A DNA stretch of 64,000 nt, taken from positions 44,188 through 108,187 of the forward strand of contig ARYC01002002.1 of the NCBI GenBank assembly GCA_000711775.1. Reading direction: 5' to 3'. Both the position numbers and the translations under genes were made by a program. Shown in pieces: positions 23,141 through 35,400 of the stretch. Position 1 is the stretch's first letter; each line of letters begins with the position of its first letter. This stretch comes from Oxytricha trifallax. Its lineage: Eukaryota; Ciliophora; Spirotrichea; Sporadotrichida; Oxytrichidae. The notes under the pieces are model-generated. The model was given only the letters and a program-made list of their open reading frames with translations. It was not told the origin of the DNA and ran no database searches.

Positions 23141-24238
23141 ATGGGGTTTTATCAGATAGTAAACATAAGGAACTTGAGGAAGAAGAGGATATGATGTCAT
23201 TGAATTAATTGGTTATATTATTTATTAAGAATGAGAGAATGAGTTTGTAAAGAAGTTGACTGATGGTGTTTCCAGATTCCTATTTTAGAGTGATATGGGA
23301 TATGTTTTCTTTCCTCTTCATTCTCTACCAGAGTTTGAATAAATTAAAAAATAATATGATATTTGATGTTGCCTTTCAAGATAACTTTTGAACCTGACAT
23401 GCCAGATGAATTTGTTTACTTCGATCTTTTTTAAGATATCTTCTTTATATTGGATATTATACTAAACTTTTCCACTGGCATATACTTGAAAGGTATTCTA
23501 GTTATGAGGAGAAAAATTGTAATAAATTAATACTTAAGAACTTGGTAAAATCTACGATTCTTAACATATTAATAGGTTTCTCGCTGATATGGTTGCATGT
23601 TTCCCTTATACTTGGGTTCTAGCTATGATTGAAGGTGTTAGCATATTTCAATTAGAAAACGTAAATAATCATGAATATATAATTTTTTATAGGATAATAC
23701 TACTTCATAGAACAACCCTTTATTTAGAACACCTAGATTGCTAAGACTATTCAAAATAGCAAAACTTCTTAAAATGCTAAAGCTACTTAGAGTTTTTAAA
23801 GTTCAAAAATATATACTTAAGGTAAACATAACTTTGAGGTTTATTGTTAGTGATATAGGTTGAAGAACAAGTAGTTACTGATGTCATGAATTTATTCATC
23901 ACATTTCTAAGTCTTGCATTGAAAGTAGTGTTTATTTCTCATTGGCTAGCATGCTTTTTCTGGTCAGTTGGCAAAAACTGTATGGATGATTTAGGAGATT
24001 GCTGGATTACTATGTCAGATCTACAAGTATATAGAATTAATACTTATCTAGTCTATATTGGGCATTCACAACTATGATAACTGTGGGGTATGGAGATATT
24101 CATACTATTTAAATATAATAACTTCAATTAGTAGCAAGTGGATCATTTTCTTACATTCTTAATTCAATTGGAAGTCTTGTGAGTATTATTATTAATCAAA
24201 TAAAAGATTTAAATAATTATAAATTACAAATTGGCTGA
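23140..24238 (+). CDS. Voltage-type potassium channel (S1-S6), no cyclic-nucleotide domain seen
   Basis: Membrane segments in order: S1 (V-I-W-D-M-F-S-F-L-F-I-L-Y), S2 (F-D-L-F-Q-D-I-F-F-I-L-D-I-I-L-N-F), an S3-S4 region with repeated Arg/Lys-leucine (R-L-L-R-L-F-K-I-A-K-L-L-K), S5, then a K+ selectivity filter T-M-I-T-V-G-Y-G-D-I. S6 is L-V-A-S-G-S-F-S-Y-I-L-N-S-I-G. Introns: 23545-23575, 23661-23692 and 23822-23858. A 26-bp IES is predicted just before the filter (24028-24053). The exact start is unsure; ATG 23263 or an upstream exon is possible. The frame ends at TGA 24236-24238, two bases before the next gene's ATG. Relatives usually carry a cyclic-nucleotide-binding domain after S6, so this gene is either short or its last part is elsewhere. 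Confidence 0.8.
24028..24053. other. Predicted 26-bp IES, pointer TATAT, in K+ channel
   Basis: TATAT occurs at 24028-24032 and 24054-24058. Removing 26 bp gives S-D-L-Q-V-Y-W-A-F-T-T-M-I-T-V-G-Y-G-D in frame. Without removal the frame reaches a TGA before the filter. A 38-bp GT-AG intron (24014-24051) is a weaker alternative. Confidence 0.6.
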
Positions 24239-24239
24239 T

Positions 24240-25842
24240 ATGGAAAAAACTAAACTTTTCTCATTGGCAGTACTTTCTCTACTGTCATTTTAATCCTATG
24301 GATACATTCAAGTTTTTAATTATTTTTATTTCTTTAAAATATTTTGATAGTTTAAGGATAACTAATATATTTATAAGTGTTGCATCCCTAAGAGCTCAGA
24401 GATAAATTAGGCAGTGATGGTCTAATTGTAAGCAGTTTGGGCAACTTCGGGCACATTACATATGGAGCATCAATTGTAAGTTTGATAATTTCTAAAAATT
24501 GGTATAGTTGGGAAGACTTCATTACCCAAAGAGTAATAGAAAAGGATGTAATGATTTCACTGATGAAGATTTCGCCAACGATTTCTTATATGATGAAGAT
24601 ACAGATCTTACTCCAATCGTCATTGTCGATAGAGGTGATTGTACATTTGTCACAAAAGTTAGAAATATTGAGAAACTAGGAGTCAAATTAGCCATTATTG
24701 TTGATGATAGGGAAGAATATTCCGAGAATCTTATTATGGCAGACGATGGAACTGGACATAGCATCAACATCCCATCGTTTATGGTCAGAAAGAGAGATGG
24801 AAACATCATCAATATGTTATAAATTTTATTCAAAAAATCAAAGATACAATCATTAACAACAATTCAAAGAAGGTGTACTTGAAAGCAGAACTGGAAATCA
24901 ATCATCCTGATAACAGAGTAGAGTATGAACTCTGGTATTCCTCAATTCTTGACTTAGACTATATGCAATTAAGAGAACTTGCTCTTTATCAATTTGCCCT
25001 TGGAAAAGACGCATTGTTCACTCCAAGAGTTTTGACTTATGCTTGCCCTGAGTGCTCTGCAGAAATGAAGGCTAAGCAATGCTTTGCTAACGGTTAATAT
25101 TGCCCTTATCTTCATTAATTTAATTATACTATTTCCAAAGATAAAGCAAGACCAAATAGACTCAAGTGTAAGCGAAGTCTCTCTTCTAGAAGAGTCTCTC
25201 AGACAAAGATGCATTTATGAAGTACTTAACTAAGAAAAATAGGTGAATTCAAATTACACTCAATGGTTCAATTATGCTCTTAACTTCATTGATAACTGTG
25301 CTGACACTGGCAGATTCACCGAATAGTGCTCAAGAGAGGTTATGGGCTAAGTAAATGTTAATGCAGATAAAGTCATTAACTGCGTAAAAGAATCATTCAC
25401 TAACCCAAATAACTTCAAAGAATCAAGTGAAAACAGAATTCTCAAAGAAGATAGAAAATGGTCTCAACAAATAGGAATTATCTTACACCCTCAAATCTCA
25501 ATTAACAACATCACTTACAGAGGCGACATTAATGGCTATGATGTTTTTAGAGCCGTGTGTGCTGGTTTCAAGGATTAACCAAAGGTTTGCAAGGGTGACA
25601 ACATATTTGACGTGATAGAAGGTCAAGACTCACAACTAATTGTCTCTACTAGAAGACATTTAGCCAAAATTGTTCATATCATCGGAGCAGTTGTTGTAGT
25701 ACTTGCTCTTAACTTCTTAGCACTTTGTCTCTATAGAAGATATGCAAAGAAGAAAATGAACGAGGAGCTAGCAGTTCAGGTTAACAGCGCAGTCAGCTAG
25801 TATTTCAAGTTATCAGGGCAAGATTCAAGAGAATATGAATGA
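24240..25842 (+). CDS. PA-domain vacuolar-sorting-receptor-like type I membrane protein
   Basis: ATG 24240 opens a signal peptide (M-E-K-T-K-L-F-S-L-A-V-L-S-L-L-S-F). After a 65-bp IES the frame reads V-L-H-P-Q-E-L-R-D-K-L-G, then L-G-N-F-G-H-I-T-Y-G-A. A protease-associated (PA) domain follows (V-D-R-G-D-C-T-F-V-T-K-V-R-N, then I-P-S-F-M-V). A Cys-rich lumenal region comes next (Y-A-C-P-E-C, C-F-A-N-G-Q-Y-C), then one membrane helix (I-V-H-I-I-G-A-V-V-V-V-L-A-L-N-F-L) and a short tail to TGA 25840-25842. Introns: 24476-24507 (32 bp) and 25168-25189 (22 bp). A frame break at 24811 is explained by an 11-bp repeat-bounded segment. Such receptors carry soluble cargo from Golgi to vacuolar or lysosomal compartments; in ciliates they may serve secretory granules or phagosomes. 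Confidence 0.82.
24310..24374. other. Predicted 65-bp IES, pointer AAGT, in sorting receptor
   Basis: AAGT at 24310-24313 and 24375-24378. Deletion joins Y-G-Y-I-Q to V-L-H-P-Q-E-L-R in frame. A GT-AG intron over the same place gives the wrong frame. Confidence 0.7.
24811..24821. other. Possible 11-bp micro-IES (AAT repeats) in sorting receptor
   Basis: AAT at 24811-24813 and 24822-24824. Removing 11 bp gives G-N-I-I-N-F-I-Q-K-I-K-D-T in frame; otherwise the PA domain frame is lost. It is too short for a spliceosomal intron. A plain frameshift mutation is the alternative. Confidence 0.5.
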
Positions 25843-25994
25843 GCTATTATTAATAGGATTTGTTTAGATAAATGAAATACTTAACTGTTGCCTCTTTATA
25901 TTACTTATATGATAATAAAATAAATATTTAGTATGACTTAAATGTTATTTAAATAAATGAGAGAATGAGGAGACCGGTATCTTCTCTTTCTAGC

Positions 25995-27859
25995 TCATGA
26001 GTAAGCACCAAGCCAGTTACCTGGGATCTTGTGGGTCTTGAACATCTTTTCTCTGAATTTCTTGTATCCTTTGCCGCTGCTGACGGCATAGACTTCAAAT
26101 CTATGAGAGTAAGTGTTCACGTAATGGTACTTTGTGAAGAAGTATGAAACTGGGTAGAAAGTGAGGATGATGCAACCAATCATTCCAATAACAACCTTTT
26201 GATCTGGGACCTTGGATCTAGCGATGTAAGCAAGATACTCAGAAACATCATGGGCCATTTGTGGGGCTGAAGCTGGGGTTCCATCTTCGTACTCAATCAT
26301 ACCGTCGTGAAGTTGAGGAGGCATAGCGATGATCATGTGATCGAAATATGGATTATAGTATCTGCCTTCTGGTACATCAAGACCGAAAGGTGGATTCAAA
26401 CATAAATTAGATTTATCCTTTAAATACTTCTTTCTTAATTAATTAAAAAATGATCATGATATCTTCTGAGACAGAATTATTTTTAGATTGATAAATATAA
26501 TTCTATATCAAATTTTAGATTTCTTGATATTCTAATTATAAGTTATTATTAAAAAAGCAATTTTTAAGATCCCCTCTCAATCAAGCATTTAATAATCTTT
26601 CTTTTATACTTTTTATTCATTATTTTGCTTAGATTTATATTGATTTAAAAAACTAATAAGATAAAAATTGATCGTATATCAAAATAACTATGATTGTACT
26701 TAATAAAATTTTGAAAAGGAAAAGTTTTTTAGTTTATGTAATGATATAAATAAATTAAGGGGAAATTTCTTGGCCTATTATATTTTTTACAAAAAAAACA
26801 CTTCTCAGAAAAGTTTTTTCTAAATTTAAGAAACAACTTTCATTGACAAACAAGAATAAAATCCTTTATTTTTTTCATAATTAGATTTCTACATATTCAA
26901 AGTAAATTATTCCACTATGGGTTAATATCATTTAATATAATTTTGTCTTATTTCTTATAATAATTGTAGTTATTTTTTTTCTCAATAAATGTGTAAGATA
27001 TGTTATGCATGAGTTAACACTTCGTTTGAAAATTTATAAAGAGTATTTCCATATTCCCTTAACAATAATTTAGTCAAAAACAATAAATAAAAAATTTATT
27101 CTTAAAATTTATAAGAATCATACATAATTCATTTTTTATATAATTTTGATTAAAAATTTATAGCTTTAATTGTAATGATAACCAGTCAATAAGTTGTATG
27201 AGTAGTTAATGAGACCTGGTGAGTGAGAGTTTGCCTTTGAAAGTTCAGGTGGCCAGACACCATTGTTTGCATTCTTGGCTTGATGGATATTTTATACTAT
27301 TTATATTTAAGGACAGTGAAATATGGAGCCCACATTCTGTCGTGAATAACTCTTTGTCTGTAATCCCACTCTTGGAAGTAGTCACCTTTGTACTTTTAGT
27401 GAGCGGGGTGGATTCTTGGAGCGAAGACCATCTTTTGCATCAATTCTCTTTGCTTGAAACCCTTATCAATAAGCAAATCGTATTTTTGATGCATAGCACC
27501 GTGACATCCTTGACATGATCTTTGGAAGACCTTGAATCCACGTCTCAAACTATAAGAATTTAGATGAATACAAAAGTTCCTTACGTGGCTGAATTGTAAG
27601 TGTTCCATGTAATTTCAGAAGGCCAGTGAGAGTGACCGTGATGCATACCAACAGAGTTGACTTGCTCTTCGTAACCCTTAATACCGTGAGGAGCTCCAAT
27701 ATCATCTCTGAAAATCCAAGCCTCAGCAGCCTCATTACCTTGAGTCATGTTGTAAAGAGCACCACCGGCAAGCATTGATGAGCTTAAACTTGAGAGGTAT
27801 CTGTTGATAGAGTTCTTTTGCAAGAAGTCCTCCTACTCGGCGTATAGAGAAGATTCCAT
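25995..27859 (-). CDS. CYC1: Cytochrome c1 (complex III), split by a 775-bp IES
   Basis: ATG at 27859-27857, TGA at 25997-25995. The first block (27859-27169) has an N-terminal hydrophobic segment, W-P-S-E-I-T-W-N-T-Y-N-S-A-T, a 35-bp intron (27584-27550), L-R-R-G-F-K-V-F-Q-R, the haem-binding C-Q-G-C-H, and later A-N-N-G-V-W-P-P-E-L-S. The second block (26396-25995) has R-Y-Y-N-P-Y-F, I-A-M-P-P-Q-L (Met ligand region), Y-E-D-G-T-P-A-S, and a C-terminal membrane helix that anchors the haem domain in the inner mitochondrial membrane. The blocks join in frame through a shared AAT. A frame shift near 27260-27310 suggests another small IES (perhaps 29 bp, ATA pointer), not proven. It passes electrons from the Rieske protein to soluble cytochrome c. 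Confidence 0.9.
26394..27168. other. 775-bp IES in cytochrome c1, pointer AAT/ATT
   Basis: On the coding strand the first block ends T-G-Y-H-Y-N (codon AAT at 27171-27169) and the second begins with AAT at 26396-26394 then P-P-F-G-L-D-V. Fusion gives Y-H-Y-N-P-P-F-G-L-D-V in frame. The intervening DNA is AT-rich, non-coding and lacks splice sites at its ends. Confidence 0.85.
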
Positions 27860-27978
27860 CTTATTATTTTAATAATTATATCGATCACCATCAGAACTAT
27901 ATTTATTATATATTTAAATACCTACCTTAAGAATAATAAAACAACTTTTCAAATTACATTATACAAATCAATATTTTT

Positions 27979-30900
27979 TCAATTTGAAAGGTTAGAATTT
28001 AATTAATCAAAAATACCTACTTGGCTTTTACTTAATACCTTTATAACAGTATCAAGCAATTATTTTTCCAATTTTTAACTCAAAGTTTTAGAAATCTTTT
28101 TCAAAAGCTCTATTAACTCTTTGATCTTATTTTCTATAGGTTTTTTGTTTTTTATATTTAAACTTTTTATTTTAGAGACTATTTTCCTAACCTGAACTTT
28201 CTTTTTTATTATAATTTATAGCTATTACTCCATTTTGTAAAATTTTTCTTCATAAACTTCTTCTGAATTCTCTGATTTAACTTTGGTATCTTAACTTGAA
28301 TCTTATTACTGCGAACAATTCATACTTGAGTTTGGATTGTTTGAATGATCATTTAATGAGATTGGAGACTTAGTAGCACTTTTCTATTTCTCATTATCTG
28401 ACATAGAAAATTGAAAATTATAATCATCATCTACTTCACCATCCGAATGTTCTTGCTCTGAGCAACTTTGATCACTTTGATTATTACTTTTAGATATTGT
28501 AAATTTGGTATTAGGAGCTTAAGTTTAAACTTTTGTTTCAGCTTGATTCTTTGGTTTCACTCTTGAAAGATTAAATAATTTACCAGGCTTGTAGAGTTTT
28601 TCAGGGGAACTTGTCTCATCTGTACTTTCCTAAGGCTTTTTCTTTTATTTTTATGTTTACTGATTCGGTTTATACTCACCATCACTTTCTATCTCATCAA
28701 TTGTCCTTTTTTTAATACTATTTCTCGCAGTAGAATCACTGTTTTTGATGTATCTCTTGTTTACTGAATCTTTTTGAATTCTTACTCGGGTACTTTACCT
28801 TTTTGGTTTTTAAGGAAGTTCATTAATATCTACTTCTGGCTTGCTTTAATCATCCTTCTTAGGCTTAGGTCGCTTTTATGACTTTGATTTCTAAATTATT
28901 CTTTTTATGTTTTCATCCATAAGCTCAATCTTAATCTGTGCTAGTTAATCAACTTTCGCTTTGAATCCTTATTTTTTCATAAGATCATAGAAATTCTAGA
29001 GGTTATAGATCAAATCTTAGCAATTATTATGAAGCTTAATTTTATCTCACAGCCATCTGGATATTTAACTTCGAATATTGCCCCAACTGAATCTTTCATC
29101 AATTAAAATTATCGATCCATAGTCCTAAACATGTCTGATTACTCTTCCAATTGCTTAATTAACTGCTCGTATGCCACACTAGTTATACCAGTCTTTTCCT
29201 GAGAGCCTTACTAAATCTGAATTATTTTGCTGCAACTTTCTATCAAGATAGTCCCTCTTAAGTATGACTTTTGGATCAGTCAATAGTGGAAAAGGAATTC
29301 CTACAATTATTACACAACGAGCTGCATTATCAGAAAAATCTAAACCTTCACTTATCCTTCCTCTACAAACGCTTAACAAGATTCCACCATTAAGAGAGTC
29401 ATCAGTTTTCTCGAAAATAGATCTGTAGTAACCATCCATTACATTCTTATAATTTGATAGTTCTCTGGGCTCTAAAAATATCTTTTTGTACCTTTCAATT
29501 ATAGGTCTGATACTATTCTATTCCCAAAGTTCATAGCATCTTCTCATATATCTGTATGATGGAAAGAATACTAGAATTCCACCTGGAGTAATACCACTAA
29601 TCTAGGCAATACTCACTCCCAAGTCAATCAATGCCTTTTCATTTTCCCTGTACTGATAAGAAAAGTTGAAGCAATTCTTATATCATTATATTAAATTGAA
29701 TTTTAGTAAAATATATATATAGTAATAAATTCTGCTTGATTCCTTTAGTCAGTACACTAATAGACACTTGATCTGTACTAATTACATGTGGATTTTCAAT
29801 TCTCTAGTTGAATTTCAATTGCAACTCAGCTTAAAATGAGTTCATAGGAGTTAAAGTTCCTGAAGTTAGTATAATTGACTTTGGCTCAAGTTTTTACAGT
29901 TCTCTAAAACATATACCAGCATTGAAGCACCAAAATGCTAGAATTCTTTTAGATGTTCTTTGCATAAACTACTTCGGCTTGTATTTTTTATTAAATTGCA
30001 TTTACTTGTTAGCATCATCTTCCTCATCATAGAGGTACACATAGTAGTCATCGGCATCGTTCTCATTATACTATTGTTACTTTAACTCCTCATTTTTCTC
30101 GCTTAATGGTCCATTTTGGTGTAGGTTCATTATTTTTTTTAGTATCTCAAATAGAGTCTCTAGGCTTGTTCTAGTTTCAATATATTGTACTATATATGTT
30201 AATAAATAGGTAGTTTACATTAAGTAATGTCAAGAAGGCAGTTTTCAATGGCTTACTTCCATCTTGTCCAATCTGTCTCCAAATTTATTTCGAAACTCTC
30301 CTCATTCTCAACAGATTGATCATTAACTATAAAGACGGTAATTTTTTATTTTCAAATAAATTACTGAGTGTTCCATTAAATATTATGTCAAATATATATC
30401 TTCCTGGCATTACAAGTGAAGCGACATTAATATACTGTTTGTTAATGTTAAATCCTTTCACATTATTTTGATTTAACTCATAATTGTCAATGTAGCTCTT
30501 GAGTTTCTTAAGCATTTGTATTAGGGAAATTGTATCTTCACTTTTTGAATTAAAATTGAAATCAAGCCTCACAAGTCTTTCATCTTCAAGCTTTTACAAT
30601 TCATTCACTACATATTCTAGCTATTTAGTATCTAAGTCAAAACTTGAAGCATCTTCAGCTTATTATGGAACGTTGTGAGCCTCATCAAAAATGATTATAG
30701 AGTTTTTGAATTTAAACTCAAAGATTTCACGGATTTTCGGATCAATAAGGAAGTTATAAGGCATAAATAATATATCTGCTCCTGCAGCTCTATCTTTATT
30801 TCCAAAATAGGGGCATATTACCATTTCTTCACCTAGTTTACACATCTCTTCGATATCTAAAGGCACCCAAGGTAAATTCCTTATTGCATATTCTCTGTTT

Positions 30901-31686
30901 TTTCCATATCAACATGCATCTTGTTAGCTTTTTAGTGATTTCTTGCAAGCAATGTTAAGAGCAAAACCCTAAATTAAATAGATAAAAGGTTTTTGTAATG
31001 ATTACACTGAGATTCTTGAATTCAGCATGAACGACTAATAATATATAATCAATTGTATTTAAATGTAAAATGAACACACATATGGTCTCTTGAAGCCAGA
31101 AGCAAAGATCTCGGATTGTAGGCTGTGTTTTTGAGTTCTCTTTGTACTTATGATAGTTATGAATGAGTCCTTGAAGTATAGATAATTTGAATGTAGTCCT
31201 TTTTATCTGTAAGAGATGGAGGGAATCTTCCATTTTTCTCTCTTTCATTTTTAAGCCAAGCAAGTGAAGCACACAAAAGTGATAAAGTTTTCCCAGTTCC
31301 AGTTGGACTTTCAAGAAGAGCATTATCTCCAAGTTTTAAGGAGTTGATTAGTTTTGCCATAAAATTAATTTGACATTAGTACGGTTTGAAAGGAAACATC
31401 ACTTCAACTTCTTCAGTTGTGAACTTAAACTACGAATCTATGACTTCTTGAGACTTCACTATAAATTTAAGATAATAACATTATTACTTTCTATCTTGTT
31501 TGGAGGATGAAGTGTTCCTCTTTTAGCATGGTCTCAATTTCTAAACCTTCTATCAAAATAGTTGAAAGGGCGTTTGAACACATCTTTGCTTAAATTTAAG
31601 TGAGCATTTTAACTGTTTTATTAGGTCAACATTTAGTTTTGTGATAATAACTTATCTTGCTAAGATTTGAATAGCTTCTCTTCCAT
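27979..31686 (-). CDS. RTEL1: RTEL1-type iron-sulfur DNA helicase with long C-terminal tail
   Basis: Start ATG 31686-31684; TGA at 27981-27979. After a short N-terminal extension: F-P-F-K-P-Y-Q-C-Q, Walker A in E-S-P-T-G-T-G-K-T-L, Y-T-S-R-T-H-S, four spaced cysteines consistent with a 4Fe-4S cluster (in H-M-C-V-H, N-I-A-C-K-K-S, D-A-C-Q and C-P-Y-F), then the DEAH box I-I-F-D-E-A-H-N. Helicase domain 2 has L-S-V-C-R-G-R-I-S-E-G-L-D-F and the RTEL1-like A-V-N-Q-A-I-G-R-V-I-R-H. The last 300 or so residues (28930-27979) are Lys/Ser-rich and probably disordered. Several introns lie at about 31440-31500, 30960-31060, 30180-30220 and 29660-29740. Family role: unwinding D-loops and G-quadruplexes and maintaining telomeres, in the nucleus. 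FANCJ and DDX11 are relatives; domain wording favours RTEL1. Confidence 0.85.
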
Positions 31687-31854
31687 TGATTAGTGTGAAA
31701 TTTTAATCAAAATTTATACGTAATAAATATAACATATCATTATAAATAATTATAACAAAGCTTCTATAAATGAGACCATATTTTCTGTGAAAATATTCTC
31801 AAGATAGCAAAAATTCTATAGCTATTTAAGCATTTTAAAATTATTTTTTAATAT

Positions 31855-32150
31855 AAAATACTATTCCTTGTATTCAAGATCCAATTGCTGCCCATAATTT
31901 TGATAAATGACATAAATCGATTAGTTAAAGGGTCTAATAAGAGTTAGTAAAGTATATTTACATAAAATCACTGAGATTATCTTGATCAGGCTGTGTCTTT
32001 GGATTTCATGGCTAAGAATCTTTTATTTCTCCTGAAGCATCTGTAAACTTAAAAGTCTGACTTGTACCTCCAGCAGTGCCTATCTTATTTTATCACGATC
32101 CACTCTCACTTGTCCTCAGAAATGACTCTATTCCAGATTCGTCCAAAGAT
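31855..32150 (-). CDS. Possible small coiled-coil gene
   Basis: On the reverse strand a helical piece (L-L-E-V-Q-V-R-L-L-S-L-Q-M-L-Q-E-K) lies near 31985-32100, followed by a possible 28-bp intron (GTAAATATAC...TTATTAG near 31960) and further open frame. A TGA upstream leaves the start unresolved. No family was recognised. Confidence 0.35.
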
Positions 32151-32419
32151 GAGTCGTCATCACTGTTTTCATAACCAATTTACATTCTTTTTGTCAACTT
32201 TTAAAATTAAAATTATTTTTATTTTACTTCATTTTAGCTTGTATTGTTCAAATACAATGATTATTAAAATACTAATCAATATTATTAAAAATTAATTTAA
32301 TATATAAAATAATTTAATAATTTTGGTTTAAACAATTTATCTCTTTTTTATATATTCTTGCAATATTTTCTGACAATTATCTGTCGAATTAATTCGAAAC
32401 TGAATTAAGAATATTAATA

Positions 32420-35400
32420 ATGGATATTGATAATATTTTAGAAATTAAAATGAACATCGCTAATGGATCAATAATTTAAAATTTAACACTACCACCCATT
32501 AACAAACCAATTGTTCCAATAAGACAATAACTACAAATAAATCCAACAAAGCCTTATATTGTCAATTTTCTACATAATAACATATTATTATGTTTCAAAT
32601 ATAAATTTATAGTTCAATAATAGTGTGCAAAACCACTATAATTTAATTTTAAATTAATAAGATTTAAAACGTATTATAAATAGTTTGATGAACTCCCTAA
32701 AACAACTAGCAATCTGTTGGTATTTTACTGCCATTTTAAAAGGATCAATTTGAATAACAAAAACTAAATCTATCTTGATCACTAAACAGAATCACTCAGC
32801 CAAGAAAAAATGACGATTAACTTATTTTAGACGTAGATTAACAGAGAAACTAATTAAATGGGAGTTATTCAGGAATACATGATACCAATATCGCATTTAA
32901 GCCATTTTCTAAATTCCAATCTAAATTGGATAAAGAGGAATAAGAAGAAAAAATGAGAAAGCAACTCTAATACAAAGCTGAACTTTAGATTTAAATGCAG
33001 GAAAGAATGAAACAGCTAGATTAACAGAAGAAGTAGACTGATTCGGATGACCTCAAAGATACAATTAGATTATAATTACAGTAAAGATAGATGTTTTATG
33101 AAAATGCAAAGGAGAGAGGCCTTACACCAGAGTAGACTATTAAGTAATACAATGAGATGCTTAAAAATGGTCCTTAGAATTAAATTATAAGCAAGGGATC
33201 TGGTAGAGGAAGACAAAATTTATATTTTATTATATAAATCCAGGATAAAGTCCTGGGTCAAGGAAGTAGTTGAACCCTATAACTGGAAAGAAAGAGGAAA
33301 CTTAATAAAATTAAGAGCAAAACAACTTAAGTATATTCTAGGAGTTTATGAAGGAATAGAGCGATCAACTAGAATAGCTCAGAATTTTAAAGGAATAGTT
33401 ATAAGAAGAGATTAAAAAAATGTTAATATTTGCTTGACTTATATTTTAATTGTAAGTAGTAAGAAGATAAAGTTAAGTTGGAGGAAGCTATAATAGAGAA
33501 AGATAAACCAGGCCATTAGTAAAACTAATTGAATAGATAACTAACACAGTCTTCAAATAAGCAAGATGATTCTAGAATGTAAAGTTAAGTTATTTCTTAG
33601 AGATCAATTTGAAGTAATTAAGAAAACAAGAATGTTCAGAATGATTAATAACTACAATAAGTAAGAAGCATTACTGAAATTCCTCTTTCTCAACTTAATT
33701 CTATATTAATTATAACTTAAGCAGCAGTAAAAGGAGGATTTTGAAAGAATTATAGAAAAAGATGTCACACTATAAAGAGCTAAATTAGGGAGTAAAATAT
33801 AAAACTCAAGGTAAAAGCCACCAATAGACAAGTCAAGATTAAAGCAATTAAGAAAAGAATAAAATAAATACAATATAGCCACTGAAACAGGCATAACAAG
33901 TTCTGACTCTAATAGTGAACAATCAAGTTAACTGGGCAGCATGAGGTATATAAAGAAGAAATAGAACTATAAAACAAGGACAGGATAGTTATGGGAACAA
34001 ACAAATGATAAAACTTAAATTAAAGATACTTTTCACTATATCGAAGGAGCACTAAAATACGAGAGAGAATACTATCTTAAATAACTAGAACAAGATTACA
34101 AAATCACAAAATAGCAATCATAAAGTTCAGAGAGTAATAATGACATACAAATTAAACAATCAAGAGCTCCTATAAATATTACAACAAATCAAAACTCAGA
34201 ACAAAGAGATAGAGAAGAAAAATAAATAGACAAAAAGATTTAAAGGCTGAAAGATTACTATGAAAATTTCTAAAGAGAAGCTGATGAATTGAACATTCCG
34301 CTTTCAGATTTAATCTTGAACAACGTCTATTCCAATACAGTTTATCATTAAGAGATACTGAAAGACCCTGACTTTATTAAATTTCTGGAATAAAATCAAG
34401 TGAACATGAGAAGGCCATCCGAATAATCTGATTAAAACAGAGAGCCATTATGGTGGGATGCTCCTCATTAAGACTTAAAAGAAAAATATTAGCATCATAT
34501 CCCACAGACTTTACTGAAACCATAATACGATATAGAAGACCATATCACATACAAGCTTTATGAGAGACTTGGCTACCCAGTTGGAATTACCTAGGATAAA
34601 TTGGATTAACTCCATTTAAAAGAGTTAGAAGCTGTTAAAATACAGATGGATCGATATTATAGAGGAATAGAGCAAACGAAACTAGATAAAAGATTGGCGA
34701 GAATAGAGGATGCAAAATAACATAATAGAAAACTTGCCGAACTCATAGATAAAAGAGAGCAAGAAGAAAGAGATTTTATCAAAATGAAATAGCTCACAGA
34801 AAGCTTAAAGAATGATTTGATGCTTATTGCAACTATAGATGTGTTAGAATCTCCCAAGAAACGAAAGAAGAAAAAGAAAACTTAGAAGGTTGTTAGTAAG
34901 AAATCGTATATGCAAATTAATGATCACATTCAAGAAGAAGAATTTGAAGAAGATTATGAAGATCTTGTCTTTAAAAGGAGAAGTTCAAGCATCAGTGTGA
35001 AAGAGAGGCATAATTAGAATAAGTAATAACTGAGAAAATTAAACAGTCCAAGTATTCATTCTTAATAAGATCATGAAGAGGATTAACTAGACTATTAGAA
35101 AGTAAATGCTAATTAAACTGCTTTTGGAGAGAAAGTTAAAGATCCATTCATTGATATAAAAGACGAGTAGCAATTAAGACCAAATATGAAAGCTGATTAT
35201 AATTCTAACAATAAAACAAGAATACATATAAAATCAAAGGTATTGTACTTCTTTAAAAATTATGAAGATTCCATGTTTTATAACTGCAATTAATATAATT
35301 TTCAATATTTCGCTAATTTTATTTTCCAAGATACGATCTTATCTTTTACAAAGCTAAAATTCAAGATGCATATAAATTTAAAATAATCTTTTCCTAAGTT

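Noticed and set aside
24014-24051. A 38-bp GT-AG intron before the K+ channel filter
   Set aside because: It also restores frame but deletes residues expected before the filter. The TATAT-bounded 26-bp segment gives the better family match; kept as an alternative.
24522-24833. Reverse open frame of 103 residues
   Set aside because: Antisense to the PA domain of the sorting receptor, which has clear family motifs.
27219-27518. Forward open frame of 99 residues
   Set aside because: Antisense to cytochrome c1, including its haem-binding motif.
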